This document shows positions 35,224-44,420 of a stretch of 56,626 nucleotides of DNA, piece after piece. Source of the DNA: an uncultured Myxococcales bacterium. Its GTDB lineage: Bacteria; Myxococcota_A; Polyangia; Fen-1088. Within the stretch, counting starts at the first letter, position 1. Each line of letters opens with the position of its first letter. The stretch covers positions 1-56,626 of the forward strand of contig CALAOV010000141.1 in NCBI GenBank assembly GCA_937889515.1. Direction: 5' to 3'. The notes under the pieces were generated by a model that saw nothing but the letters and a program-made list of their open reading frames with translations, was not told the origin of the DNA and searched no databases. Made by a program: the position numbers and the translations under genes.

Positions 35224-36810
35224 ATGGCCGGCGCGGAGGGTTCAGTGGCGACGGTGAGAACGTCGGATCCGCTGGTCTCGCGCCTGGAAGAACAGGTACG
35301 CGAGCTGCGCGGCGCGCTGGAGGATGCGGCGGAAGCGATCTGCCGCATCGATCTCGACGGCCGGGTGCTTTCGGTCAATCGCGCCTTTGTCCGGCTGGGC
35401 GGTGGCGGGGCGTCCGATGCCGTGGGGCGGAGCTGGGAGGATCTGGTGGCCCCGCTCGATCGGCCGGTGATCGAGGCCGATCTGCGCGCCGGCAGCGGGA
35501 AGGTCGAGCGGGAGGTGCGCGGGCTGCGCGAGGACGGAACGATCTTCGAGATGCAGCTGACCATCGTCCCGGTCTTCGACGCGCACCCGAGTCGGCCCGT
35601 CGCCAAGGGACACTACTTCTTCATCCGAGATCTGACCGAACGGAAGCGGATGGAGAACCAGCTCATTTTCGCCGGCCGGATGGCCGCGGTGGGGACGCTG
35701 GCGGCGGGGGTGGCCCACGAGATCAATAATCCGCTCGCGTACATCGTCGCCAACATCGATTTCGCCCGCCACCAGATCACCACCGTGGCGTCGCGCCTGT
35801 CGCGAAGCGACGCGGGGGGCGGCCCGGGGCACGTGCTGGATGAAACCGGCGAGGCGCTGACCGAGGCGCGGCAGGGGGCGGAGCGGGTCCGCAACATCGT
35901 CCGCGACCTTCGGGTCTTCGCCCGCGGCGACGAGGATCAGAGCGGACCGGTCGGTGTGCGGCGGGTCCTCGATTCGTCAATCAACATCGCCTGGAACGAG
36001 ATCCGGCACCGGGCGCGCCTCGTGAAGGACTACGGCGACACACCGATGGTCGAGGGAAACGAGTCGCGGCTCGGTCAGGTGTTCCTCAACCTGCTGCTCA
36101 ACGCGGCGCACGCCATCCCCGAGGGGGAGACCGAACGCAACGAGATCCGGGTGAGCACCCGGACCGACGCGCGGGGCTACGCGGTCATCGAGGTGCGCGA
36201 CAGCGGGATGGGAATTCCGATCGAGATCCGGGAGCGGATCTTCGACCCCTTCTTCACGACCAAGTCGGCGGGGGAGGGGACCGGGCTCGGCCTGTGGATC
36301 TGCAGCGGCATCCTGAGCGCGCTCGGCGGCGAGGTCCGGGTCGACAGCGAGATCGGTCGCGGGAGCACCTTCCGGGTGACGCTTCCCCCGGCGGCCATGG
36401 AGGCCGCCAGCGGGTTCGAGGCGCCGACCACCGAGGGGGAGGCGGCGGGCGGCCGCCTGCTCATCATCGACGACGAGCAGATGATCCTGGGGGCGCTGCG
36501 CCGGTCGCTGAGCGGCGAGTACAACGTCACCTGCGCCAGCGACGGTAGGCGCGCGCTAGAGCGTCTGCGCGCGGGTGACCGCTACGACCTCATCCTGTGC
36601 GATCTCATGATGCCGGAGATGACCGGCATGGATGTCTTCGCCGAGATCGAGAAACTCGCGCCCGATCAGGCGGAGCGCATGGTGTTCGTCACCGGTGGCG
36701 CGTTCACCACCCGGGCGCGCGAGTTCCTGGAGCGGGTGCCGAACGCCCGCGTCGAAAAACCGATCGACTTCCAGAACCTCCGCGTCCTGCTGCGCAATCT
36801 GCGCCGCTGA
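35224..36810 (+). CDS. hybrid histidine kinase, PAS-HisKA-HATPase-REC
   Basis: 528 residues without membrane segments, so cytosolic. A PAS domain lies at about residues 28-138 (ICRIDLDGRVLSVNRAF). The dimerisation helix holds the phosphoacceptor His165 in AAGVAHEINNPLA. The ATPase part has NLLLNAAHAIPEG (N box), DSGMGIP and GTGLGLWI. The C-terminal receiver has DDEQ and phosphoacceptor Asp460 in LCDLMMPEM. The signal sensed is unknown; the PAS has no clear cofactor motif. It converges on the giant Cys-rich gene with a hairpin between the two stops. Confidence 0.95.
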   Translation: MAGAEGSVATVRTSDPLVSRLEEQVRELRGALEDAAEAICRIDLDGRVLSVNRAFVRLGGGGASDAVGRSWEDLVAPLDRPVIEADLRAGSGKVEREVRGLREDGTIFEMQLTIVPVFDAHPSRPVAKGHYFFIRDLTERKRMENQLIFAGRMAAVGTLAAGVAHEINNPLAYIVANIDFARHQITTVASRLSRSDAGGGPGHVLDETGEALTEARQGAERVRNIVRDLRVFARGDEDQSGPVGVRRVLDSSINIAWNEIRHRARLVKDYGDTPMVEGNESRLGQVFLNLLLNAAHAIPEGETERNEIRVSTRTDARGYAVIEVRDSGMGIPIEIRERIFDPFFTTKSAGEGTGLGLWICSGILSALGGEVRVDSEIGRGSTFRVTLPPAAMEAASGFEAPTTEGEAAGGRLLIIDDEQMILGALRRSLSGEYNVTCASDGRRALERLRAGDRYDLILCDLMMPEMTGMDVFAEIEKLAPDQAERMVFVTGGAFTTRAREFLERVPNARVEKPIDFQNLRVLLRNLRR

Positions 36811-36814
36811 GGCA

Positions 36815-36848
36815 GGCGCCGCCTCCCGCGGCGGAGGCCTCCGGCGCC
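36815..36848. terminator. GC-rich bidirectional hairpin between convergent genes
   Basis: An outer GGCGCC pair (36815-36820 with 36843-36848) encloses GCCTCC-N6-GGAGGC (36821-36838). It occupies most of the 49 bases between the histidine kinase stop and the giant lipoprotein stop. There is no U tract, so termination may need Rho. Confidence 0.42.
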
Positions 36849-36859
36849 GCTCAAGCGAA

Positions 36860-39800
36860 CTACTGGCAGACCAGCATGGTCGGATCACATGAGGTCGTCG
36901 CCGGACAGGTGAGCGTACCGGCCGTCGTGTCGCAGCCCCCCGCGCCGTCGCAGGAGAGCGTGAGAAGCTGCGTCCCGTCGGCAGAGCAGGCGGCCCCGCA
37001 GACCGTCGAAGCGCCGTAGTTCTGGCAGCCGCCGGTGCCGTTGCACAGGCCGCTATTGCCACAATTCGCGGCAGGCGATTGAGGCTGGCAGGTCCCGGTC
37101 GGGTCGGCGCCGCCGGGCAGGACGTTGGCGCACGTTCCCTCGGCGCCCGGGACCGCGCAGCTGGTGCAGGAGAGCGGGCAGACCGAAGTGGTGCAGCAGA
37201 CGCCGTCGGTGCAGAACAGGCCCGACTGACACTGGTCGGTGCTGCCGGGCGTGCAGGTGATGCCCATCGAGTTGCGCGGCTTGCAGGTGCCGCCGAGTCC
37301 GGTGCAGTAGGCGGTGGCGACACAGTCGCCGTCCGTGTTGCAGTGGTTGGGGCATCCGGGCGACGCGGTCGTGCAGAGATAGGGGAAGCAGTCGGTGCTG
37401 GCCGCCGAGGGGCAGGTGCCGCCGCCCGAGCAGCTGACCGCGTGGATGAACAGCGAGCCGGAGCAGGAGGACGACCCGCAGCTCACGCTGCTCGACGCCT
37501 GTTCGCAGCGGTTGGCGCCGTCGCACAGGCCGTCGTTGCCGCAGGTTCCGTTGGCGGTGCATTGACCGGTCGGCGCCGGAGACCCCGAGGGTATCGACGC
37601 GCAGATTCCCGTGCTGTTGACGTTGCAAGCCTGACAGGCGCCGCAGCCGTTGGTCGAGCAGCAAACGCCGTCGATACAGTTGCCGCTGGTGCATTCGTGC
37701 CCGGTCCCGCAGGTGGCCCCCAGGCCGTTCTTCGGCGTACAGGTTCCGCTCGTCGTCGAGGTGCAGTAGTCGCCGCCGATGCAGTCCGTGTCGTCGTTGC
37801 AGGTGGTGTTGCAGGCGGTGCTGGAAGCGCAGACGTAGTCGCCGCAATTGCCGGCCGCCGGCGTCACGCAGGTGCCCACGCTCCCGCCGGAGCAGTGCGA
37901 CGCGGCCGTGAAGGTCGCTCCGCTGCAGGTGGCGCCGGGGGCGCAGGCCACGGTCGCGGCGGCCTGGGTGCAGGCGCCGGAGCCGTTGCAGGTTCCGGTG
38001 TTGCCGCAGGTCGTGGTGACCGGGCAGCGGGCATGCGGATCGGCGAGGCCGCCGGTCACGTTGGCGCAGATTCCGCTGCCGCTGGCGCAAGCCTGGCAGG
38101 TCCCGCAGGCGGCGGTGGAACAGCAAACCCCGTCGACGCAATTGCCGCTGTTACATTCGTGGCCGGTCCCGCAGAGGGTTCCGTTGGTCTTGACCGGGAG
38201 GCAACTTCCGCCCGCTGCGGTGCAATAGTTCCCACTCGCGCAGCTGCTGTCGACACCCGTGCAGGTGGTGGTGCAGGCGGTGGCGCCACAGATGTAAGGC
38301 GCGCAGCCCGTGGTCGGCTGGGTCACGCAGCTGCCATTGCTGGCCGTGCCAGAGCAATGCGACACCAGGGTCGCCGTCGAACCGGTGCAGGAGGGTGTTC
38401 CGCAGCTCACGCTGCTGGCGGTCTGGGTGCAGGCGCCCGAGCCGTTGCAGGTTCCGGTGTTCCCGCAGGTCGTGGTGACCGGGCAGCGGGCGTGCGGATC
38501 GTTGAGACCGCCGGTCACGTTGGCGCAAGTCCCGCTGCCGTTGATGTTGCAAGCCTGGCAGGTCCCGCAGGCGTTGGTCGAGCAGCAGACCCCGTCGACG
38601 CAGTTGCCGCTGCCGCACTCGTGGTTGGTGCCGCAGGCGATCCCGAGACCTTTGTCGGCCACGCAGGTCCCGTTCGAGGTGGCCGTGCAGTAGTCGGCGC
38701 CGATGCAGTCCGTGTCCGCCGCGCAGGTGGTCTTGCAGGCGGTGGTAGAAGCGCAGACATAGTCCCCGCAGGTGCCCGCGGCCGGGGTGCTGCAGCTGCC
38801 GGTTCCCGAGCAGAATGGCTGGGCCGTGAAGGTCGCGCCCGAGCAGGTGGGTCCGTTGCAGGGGACCGACGTGCTCGCCTGCTGGCAGGCGCCGCCGCCG
38901 TTGCAAGCCCCGGTGTTGCCGCAGGTCGTGCTGACCGGGCATTGTCCGGTCGGCGCGGCCGTCCCGGTCGGGATCGGCGAGCAGCTCCCGAGGCCGTTGA
39001 CGTTGCACGCCTGGCAGGTGCCGCATGGCCCGCTGCCGCAGCAGACGCCGTCGGTGCACAGGCCGCTGATGCATTGGTTCGCGGCGGCGCAGACCTGGCC
39101 GTTCGGCTTGAGGGCGCAGCTCTTGCTGGATCCCGAGCCCTGGCAGGTGAGCGGCGAGACGCAATCCGTGTCGGCCGTGCAGGTGGTCTTGCAGACCTTG
39201 TTGGTGGTGTCGCAGTTGAAGCCGCCGGAACAGGTCGACGAGGTGGGCGCGGCGCAGCTGCCGCTGCCGCTGCAGTGCGAGATGGGCGTGAAGGTCGTGC
39301 CGCTGCACGACTGGCTCCCGCAGGAGATGCCCGTGCCGGCGAGCTGGCAGGCGCCGGCGCCGTTGCAGGCCCCCGTGTTGCCGCAGGGCGGGTTCGGCGC
39401 GCAGAGACCGTGCGGTTCGGGGGCGTTGGCGGTGACATTGGCGCAGGTGCCCGGGCTCCCCGCGGTATTGCAGGCCTGGCAGGTGTTGCAGGAGCTGGAG
39501 CTGCAGCAGACCCCGTCGACGCAGCTGTCGCCGGTCAGGCAGTCGCCGTTCGCTGTGCAGGCCTGTCCCAGCCGTTTCTTGTTCCCGCAGACGTTGATCT
39601 TGGGGTCACAGATCTCGCCCGAAACGCAATCGCCGTCCACCGAGCAGGCGGCCTTGCAGGCGGTCGATCCGTTGCAGAGGTAGGGGGTGCAGCTGCTGGT
39701 CGTCGCCGCCTGGCAGGCGCCCTTGCCGTCGCAGGTCCGTCCAGAGGTCAGCGTCGAGCTTGCCGCGGGGCAGACCGGCGCCGCGCAGGAGGTGCCGCCC

Positions 39801-42094
39801 GCGTAGAGGCGGCAAGCGCCGTTTCCGTCGCAGAAGCCGTCCGTGCCGCAGCTCGCGTTGCCGGCGTCGTGGCAGGTCGACTGCGGATCCGGCTGGCCGG
39901 CGGCGACGTTGGTGCACGCCCCGAGAGAATTGGAGAGGCCGCAGGACTGACAGGCCCCCTGACAGGCGGTGGCGCAGCAGGTCTGCTGGGAGCAGAAGCC
40001 CGAGGAGCACTCTGGCGCGCCGGCGCAGGTCTGTCCGTTGCTCTTGAGGCCGCAGGAGCCTTTGCTGTTGCAGACCGCGGGCGAAGCGCAGTCGGCGTCG
40101 GAGACGCAGGAGTTCTTGCAGACGTTGAGGCCGCACTGGTACGGGAAGCACGGTCCAGCGCCCGGCGTGACGCATTTCCCGGCGCCGTCGCAGGTCGAGG
40201 CCGCCGTGAACACCGTGGTTCCGCTGGGGCAGCTCGAGCCGATGCAGGTGGTCCCCTGCAAGTACTTCTGACAGCTCCCCGCGCCATCGCACTTGCCGTC
40301 GGTGCCGCAGGAGGCCGTGCCCTGGTCGCTACAGAGCCCCGCCGGATCGACCGCGTTCACCGGGACGCTGGTGCAGGTGCCGAGCGCGTTCGACAGGGCG
40401 CAGGACTGACAGGCTCCGCCGCAGGCGCTGTTGCAGCAGAAGCCCTGGGCGCAGAAGCCGCTGCCGCATTGGGCGGCCGCCGAGCAGGAAGCGCCGTTGG
40501 TCTTGAGGCCGCAGGAGTTCATGGCGCAGCTGTTGGGCGCCTTGCACTGGTCGTTGGTGGCGCAGGCGTTGAAGCACTGCGTGCTGTTGCAAACGTAGGG
40601 GGCACAGGCGCGCGAATCGGGCGCCACGCACTGGCCGTTCATGTTGCAGGTCGAGGCGGGCGTGTACAGGCCGCTCAGACAGGTCTCGGTGGCGCAGACG
40701 GTACCTTGGGGGTAGCTGTCGCAGCTGCCCGTACCGTCACACAGCCCGTTGGTGCCGCAAGACGCTGTCCCCTTGTCGGTGCAGACCTTGCGCGGGTCGG
40801 GGTTTCCGGCCGCGACAGTGAGGCAGTGGCCCGGGGAGGTCGCGAGGTTGCAGCTCCGGCAGGCGCCCGTGCACGCGCTTTCACAACAAACGCCGTCGAC
40901 ACACTGGCTGGAGGCGCACTCGCTGCCGCCGGCGCAGGCGAACCCGATCGGCTTCGGGCCGCAGGTGTTGTTGACGCAAGCGGTTCCGGTGTCGCAGTCG
41001 GATTGGGTCTGGCACGAATTGGTGCAAGCGCCGTCGACGCAGCGGAACGGGTGACAGTCTTGGGCGCCCGGGGGCCGGCAGGTCCCGAGCCCATCGCAGG
41101 TCCCGGCCGTGTTCAGTCGATTGCCGGTACACGACGGCGCCAGGCACTGCACGTCCTTGACGTAGTTGGCGCAGCCACCCACGCCGTCGCAGGTCCCATT
41201 GTGCCCGCAGCTGGGCGCGCCCTTGTCGGTGCAGATCGCGCGGGGATCTGGCTTGCCCGAATCGACCGGCCAGCAGGTGCCCAATCGACCGGGAAGATTG
41301 CAGGCGACGCAGGCCCCTTGGCAGGCGACGTTGCAGCAAACCTTGTCCGCGCAGAATCCCAGGATGCAATCGTCGCTGGTGTCACAGTGCCCGCCGATTC
41401 CCGACTTGCCGCAGCTTTCGGAGGCGAAGTCGCAGGCCTGTCCCGCCGTGCACTGCGCGTTGCTGCTGCATTTCTCGAAGCAATCGCCGGTCGTCGTGTC
41501 GCAGGTATAGGGAAGGCAGAGCAGGGTGACGACCGGTTTGCATTGGCCGGTCCCGTCGCAGGCGTAGGCGCCCACCACCGCGTCGCCATTGCAGGTACCG
41601 CCCATACAGGTGGTTCCGAGGTAATGGCGGCAGCCACCGGAGCCGTCGCAAAGACCGTCGAGCCCACAGGTAGAGCTGGCCTCGGCCGGGCAGTCGGACG
41701 GTTTGCGTGGGTTGCCGCCGGCCGGCAGCTTGACGCAGGTTCCGGGCGAATCCGCCGAAGCGCAGGTCTGGCAGCCGGCAGTGCAGGCGGTGGCGCAGCA
41801 GACGCCATCGGCACAGAAACCGCTGGCGCACTGGGCGTTGCATCCGCACGCGGCGCCCAGGATCCCCGGCGTGCCGCTGGCCGTACATGCGTCCACCGTT
41901 CCGCCGCCGTCGCCGCCGCCCACGTCGGTCTTGGGCTTGCTGTCGGTGGCTGCGTCCGGGCCGCCGTCGGCCTTGGGCGGCGTCGCGTTGTGGTGGCTGC
42001 AGGAGGCCAGAACCCCCATCGCAACCAACGCGGCGGTGAGTACCGCAACGCGCCGAGACCCGCCGTCAATCAAATTCAAGGATTTCATAGTCAT
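36860..42094 (-). CDS. giant Cys-rich repeat lipoprotein (1744 residues)
   Basis: Starts at ATG 42094, with a second ATG two codons on. The signal peptide ends in VLASC with lipid Cys32. An Asp/Lys/Gly-rich linker follows. The rest, to the last residue, is eleven repeats of about 153 residues, each carrying a landmark such as SGFCADGVCC or GNCVDGVCC and a half-repeat of the CG-x-G-x-CDG type. Cys content is very high, so the mature protein must be heavily disulfide-bonded outside the cell. There is no C-terminal anchor besides the lipid. Similar uncharacterised proteins are known in Myxococcota; a stalk or adhesin role is only a guess. It is divergent from the KimA-like gene. Confidence 0.88.
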   Translation of the reverse strand: MTMKSLNLIDGGSRRVAVLTAALVAMGVLASCSHHNATPPKADGGPDAATDSKPKTDVGGGDGGGTVDACTASGTPGILGAACGCNAQCASGFCADGVCCATACTAGCQTCASADSPGTCVKLPAGGNPRKPSDCPAEASSTCGLDGLCDGSGGCRHYLGTTCMGGTCNGDAVVGAYACDGTGQCKPVVTLLCLPYTCDTTTGDCFEKCSSNAQCTAGQACDFASESCGKSGIGGHCDTSDDCILGFCADKVCCNVACQGACVACNLPGRLGTCWPVDSGKPDPRAICTDKGAPSCGHNGTCDGVGGCANYVKDVQCLAPSCTGNRLNTAGTCDGLGTCRPPGAQDCHPFRCVDGACTNSCQTQSDCDTGTACVNNTCGPKPIGFACAGGSECASSQCVDGVCCESACTGACRSCNLATSPGHCLTVAAGNPDPRKVCTDKGTASCGTNGLCDGTGSCDSYPQGTVCATETCLSGLYTPASTCNMNGQCVAPDSRACAPYVCNSTQCFNACATNDQCKAPNSCAMNSCGLKTNGASCSAAAQCGSGFCAQGFCCNSACGGACQSCALSNALGTCTSVPVNAVDPAGLCSDQGTASCGTDGKCDGAGSCQKYLQGTTCIGSSCPSGTTVFTAASTCDGAGKCVTPGAGPCFPYQCGLNVCKNSCVSDADCASPAVCNSKGSCGLKSNGQTCAGAPECSSGFCSQQTCCATACQGACQSCGLSNSLGACTNVAAGQPDPQSTCHDAGNASCGTDGFCDGNGACRLYAGGTSCAAPVCPAASSTLTSGRTCDGKGACQAATTSSCTPYLCNGSTACKAACSVDGDCVSGEICDPKINVCGNKKRLGQACTANGDCLTGDSCVDGVCCSSSSCNTCQACNTAGSPGTCANVTANAPEPHGLCAPNPPCGNTGACNGAGACQLAGTGISCGSQSCSGTTFTPISHCSGSGSCAAPTSSTCSGGFNCDTTNKVCKTTCTADTDCVSPLTCQGSGSSKSCALKPNGQVCAAANQCISGLCTDGVCCGSGPCGTCQACNVNGLGSCSPIPTGTAAPTGQCPVSTTCGNTGACNGGGACQQASTSVPCNGPTCSGATFTAQPFCSGTGSCSTPAAGTCGDYVCASTTACKTTCAADTDCIGADYCTATSNGTCVADKGLGIACGTNHECGSGNCVDGVCCSTNACGTCQACNINGSGTCANVTGGLNDPHARCPVTTTCGNTGTCNGSGACTQTASSVSCGTPSCTGSTATLVSHCSGTASNGSCVTQPTTGCAPYICGATACTTTCTGVDSSCASGNYCTAAGGSCLPVKTNGTLCGTGHECNSGNCVDGVCCSTAACGTCQACASGSGICANVTGGLADPHARCPVTTTCGNTGTCNGSGACTQAAATVACAPGATCSGATFTAASHCSGGSVGTCVTPAAGNCGDYVCASSTACNTTCNDDTDCIGGDYCTSTTSGTCTPKNGLGATCGTGHECTSGNCIDGVCCSTNGCGACQACNVNSTGICASIPSGSPAPTGQCTANGTCGNDGLCDGANRCEQASSSVSCGSSSCSGSLFIHAVSCSGGGTCPSAASTDCFPYLCTTASPGCPNHCNTDGDCVATAYCTGLGGTCKPRNSMGITCTPGSTDQCQSGLFCTDGVCCTTSVCPLSCTSCAVPGAEGTCANVLPGGADPTGTCQPQSPAANCGNSGLCNGTGGCQNYGASTVCGAACSADGTQLLTLSCDGAGGCDTTAGTLTCPATTSCDPTMLVCQ
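37193..41816 (-). repeat. eleven in-frame repeats of about 460 bp
   Basis: The CxDGVCC landmark recurs near 37193, 37656, 38117, 38579, 39034, 39500, 39969, 40430, 40882, 41330 and 41792, a spacing of 448-469 bases. Two neighbouring units (around 37985-38075 and 38447-38537) are nearly identical over about 90 bases. The remaining units have diverged. Confidence 0.85.
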
Positions 42095-42243
42095 AAGACG
42101 TACGCGCCCACCCTGGTCCCAGTCGCAAAGGTACCATGATGGGAACGCGCGACGCTATCGCCAAGCCCGCCCGTCCTCGACGATCGATCGCCCCCCCCTG
42201 CTGCCCCCTTGATTTTCCCGGCTGAGCTGGCGTAGACCGAACC

Positions 42244-44301
42244 ATGCCACCAACCAGCCTCGGATCAGAGCCTGAACCTGAAAGTCCCACCGGCGCCGCT
42301 TCCACCCCCGTCGCGGCGCCCAAACCGGCAACATCGACCGACGCCCAGGAGCCTCTGGCGTCCCGCCTCCAGCGGATGGTCTTCGGGAAGCCCCGCGATC
42401 TGCGCGACAAGCGCATTTTTCACCAGATCTCTCTGATTCCATTTTTGGCCTGGGTCGGCCTCGGCGCCGACGGGCTCTCGTCCTCGGCTTACGGTCCGGA
42501 GGAGGCGTTCCGAAACCTCGGTTCGCACATCTACCTGGCGATTGGCCTCGCGGCGATGACGGCGCTGACGGTGTTCATCATCTCGGCGGCCTACCGGGGC
42601 ATCATCGAGGAGTTCCCGCACGGCGGCGGCGGCTACGTGGTCGCCACCAAGCTGCTCGGGAAGAGCGCCGGTGTGGCGTCGGGTTGCGCGCTACTGGTCG
42701 ACTACGTCCTCACGATCACGGTCTCCGTGGCGGCCGCCGGCGACGCCCTCTTCAGCTTCATGCCGCTCGGGTGGGCGGCGATGAAGCTGCCGGTCGAGAT
42801 ATTTTTCATCTTCGGTCTCACCACGCTCAACCTGCGCGGCGCACGCGAATCGGCGATCGCGCTGGCGCCGGTTTTTCTGCTCTTCGTGTTCACCCACCTG
42901 GCGCTCATCGTGGGCGGCATCCTGATGCGTGCGCCCGCGCTGCCGGCCACCGCGATCGAGGTTGGCACGGGCTTTCACAAGGGCCTCGGCACGCTCGGCA
43001 TCGGCGGGATGATCCTGCTCTTCATTCACGCCTATTCGCTCGGTGGCGGCACCTACACAGGCATCGAGGCGGTGTCGAACGGCCTGCCGATCATGCGCGA
43101 GCCGCGCGTGCAGACGGCCAAGCGAACGATGGTCTACATGGCCACCTCGTTGGCGTTTACCGCGGCTGGTTTGCTGGTTTGCTACCTGCTGTGGCACGTG
43201 ACGCCCGAGCAGGGCAAGACGATGAACGCGGTGCTTTCCGAACGGGTGACGGCCCACATGCCTCTCGGCCGAACGCTGGTAATCGTGACATTGTTCTCGG
43301 AGTCGATTCTGCTGGTCGTCGCGGCGCAGGCCGGTTTCATCGACGGGCCGCGCGTGCTCGCCAACATGGCGGTCGACTCTTGGGTTCCGCGGCGGTTCGC
43401 GGCGCTCTCCGATCGGCTGACCACCCACAACGGGATCGTCCTCATGGGCGCTACGTCGCTGGCGGCGTTGCTCTACACCCACGGCGACGTCGGGCAGCTG
43501 GTGGTCATGTACAGCATCAACGTCTTCCTGACCTTTTCGCTGTCGATGTTCGGGATGATGCGCCACACCTGGCAGGAGCGCCGCAAGGGCGCGCACTGGC
43601 ACCGCAAGGCACTGCTGTTTTCCAGCGGCTTCGTGCTCTGCGCGACGATCCTGGTCATCACGGTGTTCGAGAAGTTCCGCGAGGGCGGCTGGATCACGCT
43701 GGGCGTCACCGGCCTCGTGATCGCGCTCTGCTTCGTGATTCGTGCCCACTATCGGGAGGTGCGGATGAAGCTGGCGCAGCTCTACCAGGACGTGCGCCAC
43801 ATCGGCGCCCACGCCGCGGCCCCGATCGACATCGTCGATCGGAACACCCCGACGGCGGCGGTGCTGGTCCCGAGCTTCGGCGGCATCGGCATCCACACGG
43901 TGCTCAACATCTTTCGCGCCTTTCCGAACCACTTCAAGAACCTGGTGTTCATCTCGGTGGGCGTGATCGACTCGGGCGGATTCAAGGGGGCCGACGCCGT
44001 CGACGCGCTCGAGGAATCGACGCGCGAGATGTTGAAGAAATATCTCATGGTGGCCGCCGAGCTGGGCGTGCCGGCCGCGGTCCGCTTCGGGATCGGGACC
44101 GACGCGGTCGAAGAGGCGGAGCGGCTCTGCCTGGGCGTCATGAAGGAGTTCCCGGTGGTCACATTCTTCGGCGGCAAGGTGGTGTTCGAACGTGAGCGCT
44201 GGTACCAGCGCCTGCTCCACAACGAGACCGCCCTGGCGATCCAGAAGCGCCTCTACTGGGCCGGCGCGACCATGGTGGTGCTGCCCGCGCGCGTGACGTA
44301 G
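42244..44301 (+). CDS. KimA-like potassium/proton symporter (APC superfamily)
   Basis: 685 residues. After a Pro-rich cytosolic start of about 40 residues comes WVGLGADGLSSSAYGPEEAF, the hallmark of KimA (YdaO) type high-affinity K+ importers. About twelve membrane helices follow up to about residue 500, with the substrate-site segment HAYSLGGGTYTGIEAVSNG. The C-terminal 180 residues are cytosolic and compact (PTAAVLVPSFGGIG, HFKNLVFISVGVID), matching the domain that binds cyclic di-AMP in Bacillus KimA. I see no cyclic di-AMP riboswitch upstream. The gene is divergent from the giant lipoprotein gene. Confidence 0.85.
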   Translation: MPPTSLGSEPEPESPTGAASTPVAAPKPATSTDAQEPLASRLQRMVFGKPRDLRDKRIFHQISLIPFLAWVGLGADGLSSSAYGPEEAFRNLGSHIYLAIGLAAMTALTVFIISAAYRGIIEEFPHGGGGYVVATKLLGKSAGVASGCALLVDYVLTITVSVAAAGDALFSFMPLGWAAMKLPVEIFFIFGLTTLNLRGARESAIALAPVFLLFVFTHLALIVGGILMRAPALPATAIEVGTGFHKGLGTLGIGGMILLFIHAYSLGGGTYTGIEAVSNGLPIMREPRVQTAKRTMVYMATSLAFTAAGLLVCYLLWHVTPEQGKTMNAVLSERVTAHMPLGRTLVIVTLFSESILLVVAAQAGFIDGPRVLANMAVDSWVPRRFAALSDRLTTHNGIVLMGATSLAALLYTHGDVGQLVVMYSINVFLTFSLSMFGMMRHTWQERRKGAHWHRKALLFSSGFVLCATILVITVFEKFREGGWITLGVTGLVIALCFVIRAHYREVRMKLAQLYQDVRHIGAHAAAPIDIVDRNTPTAAVLVPSFGGIGIHTVLNIFRAFPNHFKNLVFISVGVIDSGGFKGADAVDALEESTREMLKKYLMVAAELGVPAAVRFGIGTDAVEEAERLCLGVMKEFPVVTFFGGKVVFERERWYQRLLHNETALAIQKRLYWAGATMVVLPARVT

Positions 44302-44324
44302 CGCGCCGGCGCCGTTCCGGCCAG

Positions 44325-44342
44325 AATCCAAACACTTGGATT
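44325..44342. repeat. perfect inverted repeat after the KimA-like gene
   Basis: AATCCAA-ACAC-TTGGATT, a 7-bp stem with a 4-base loop, lies 23 bases after the KimA-like stop and about 80 before the next gene. It is not followed by a U tract. It may be a terminator or an operator for the following lipoprotein gene. Confidence 0.4.
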
Positions 44343-44420
44343 GTCGCGGCGCGGGGTCCGGCAGGCCGCTGCCTCGGGGCGCCGGGACGTGATAGTGTGA
44401 GAGCTTTCGTGGAGGATTTC

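Noticed and set aside
37193-41816. Regular repeats that might be read as a CRISPR-like or minisatellite array
   Set aside because: They are about 460 bases long, diverged and in one reading frame; they are protein repeats.
37079-42139. A 1686-codon open frame on the plus strand opposite the giant lipoprotein
   Set aside because: It is opposite a well-supported Cys-rich gene with signal peptide. Its translation is low-complexity Ala/Gly/Arg/Val, the pattern expected from the antisense of a high-GC gene.
42095-42243. Possible cyclic di-AMP riboswitch before the KimA-like gene
   Set aside because: The 149-base gap is too short and has no matching conserved helices that I can see.
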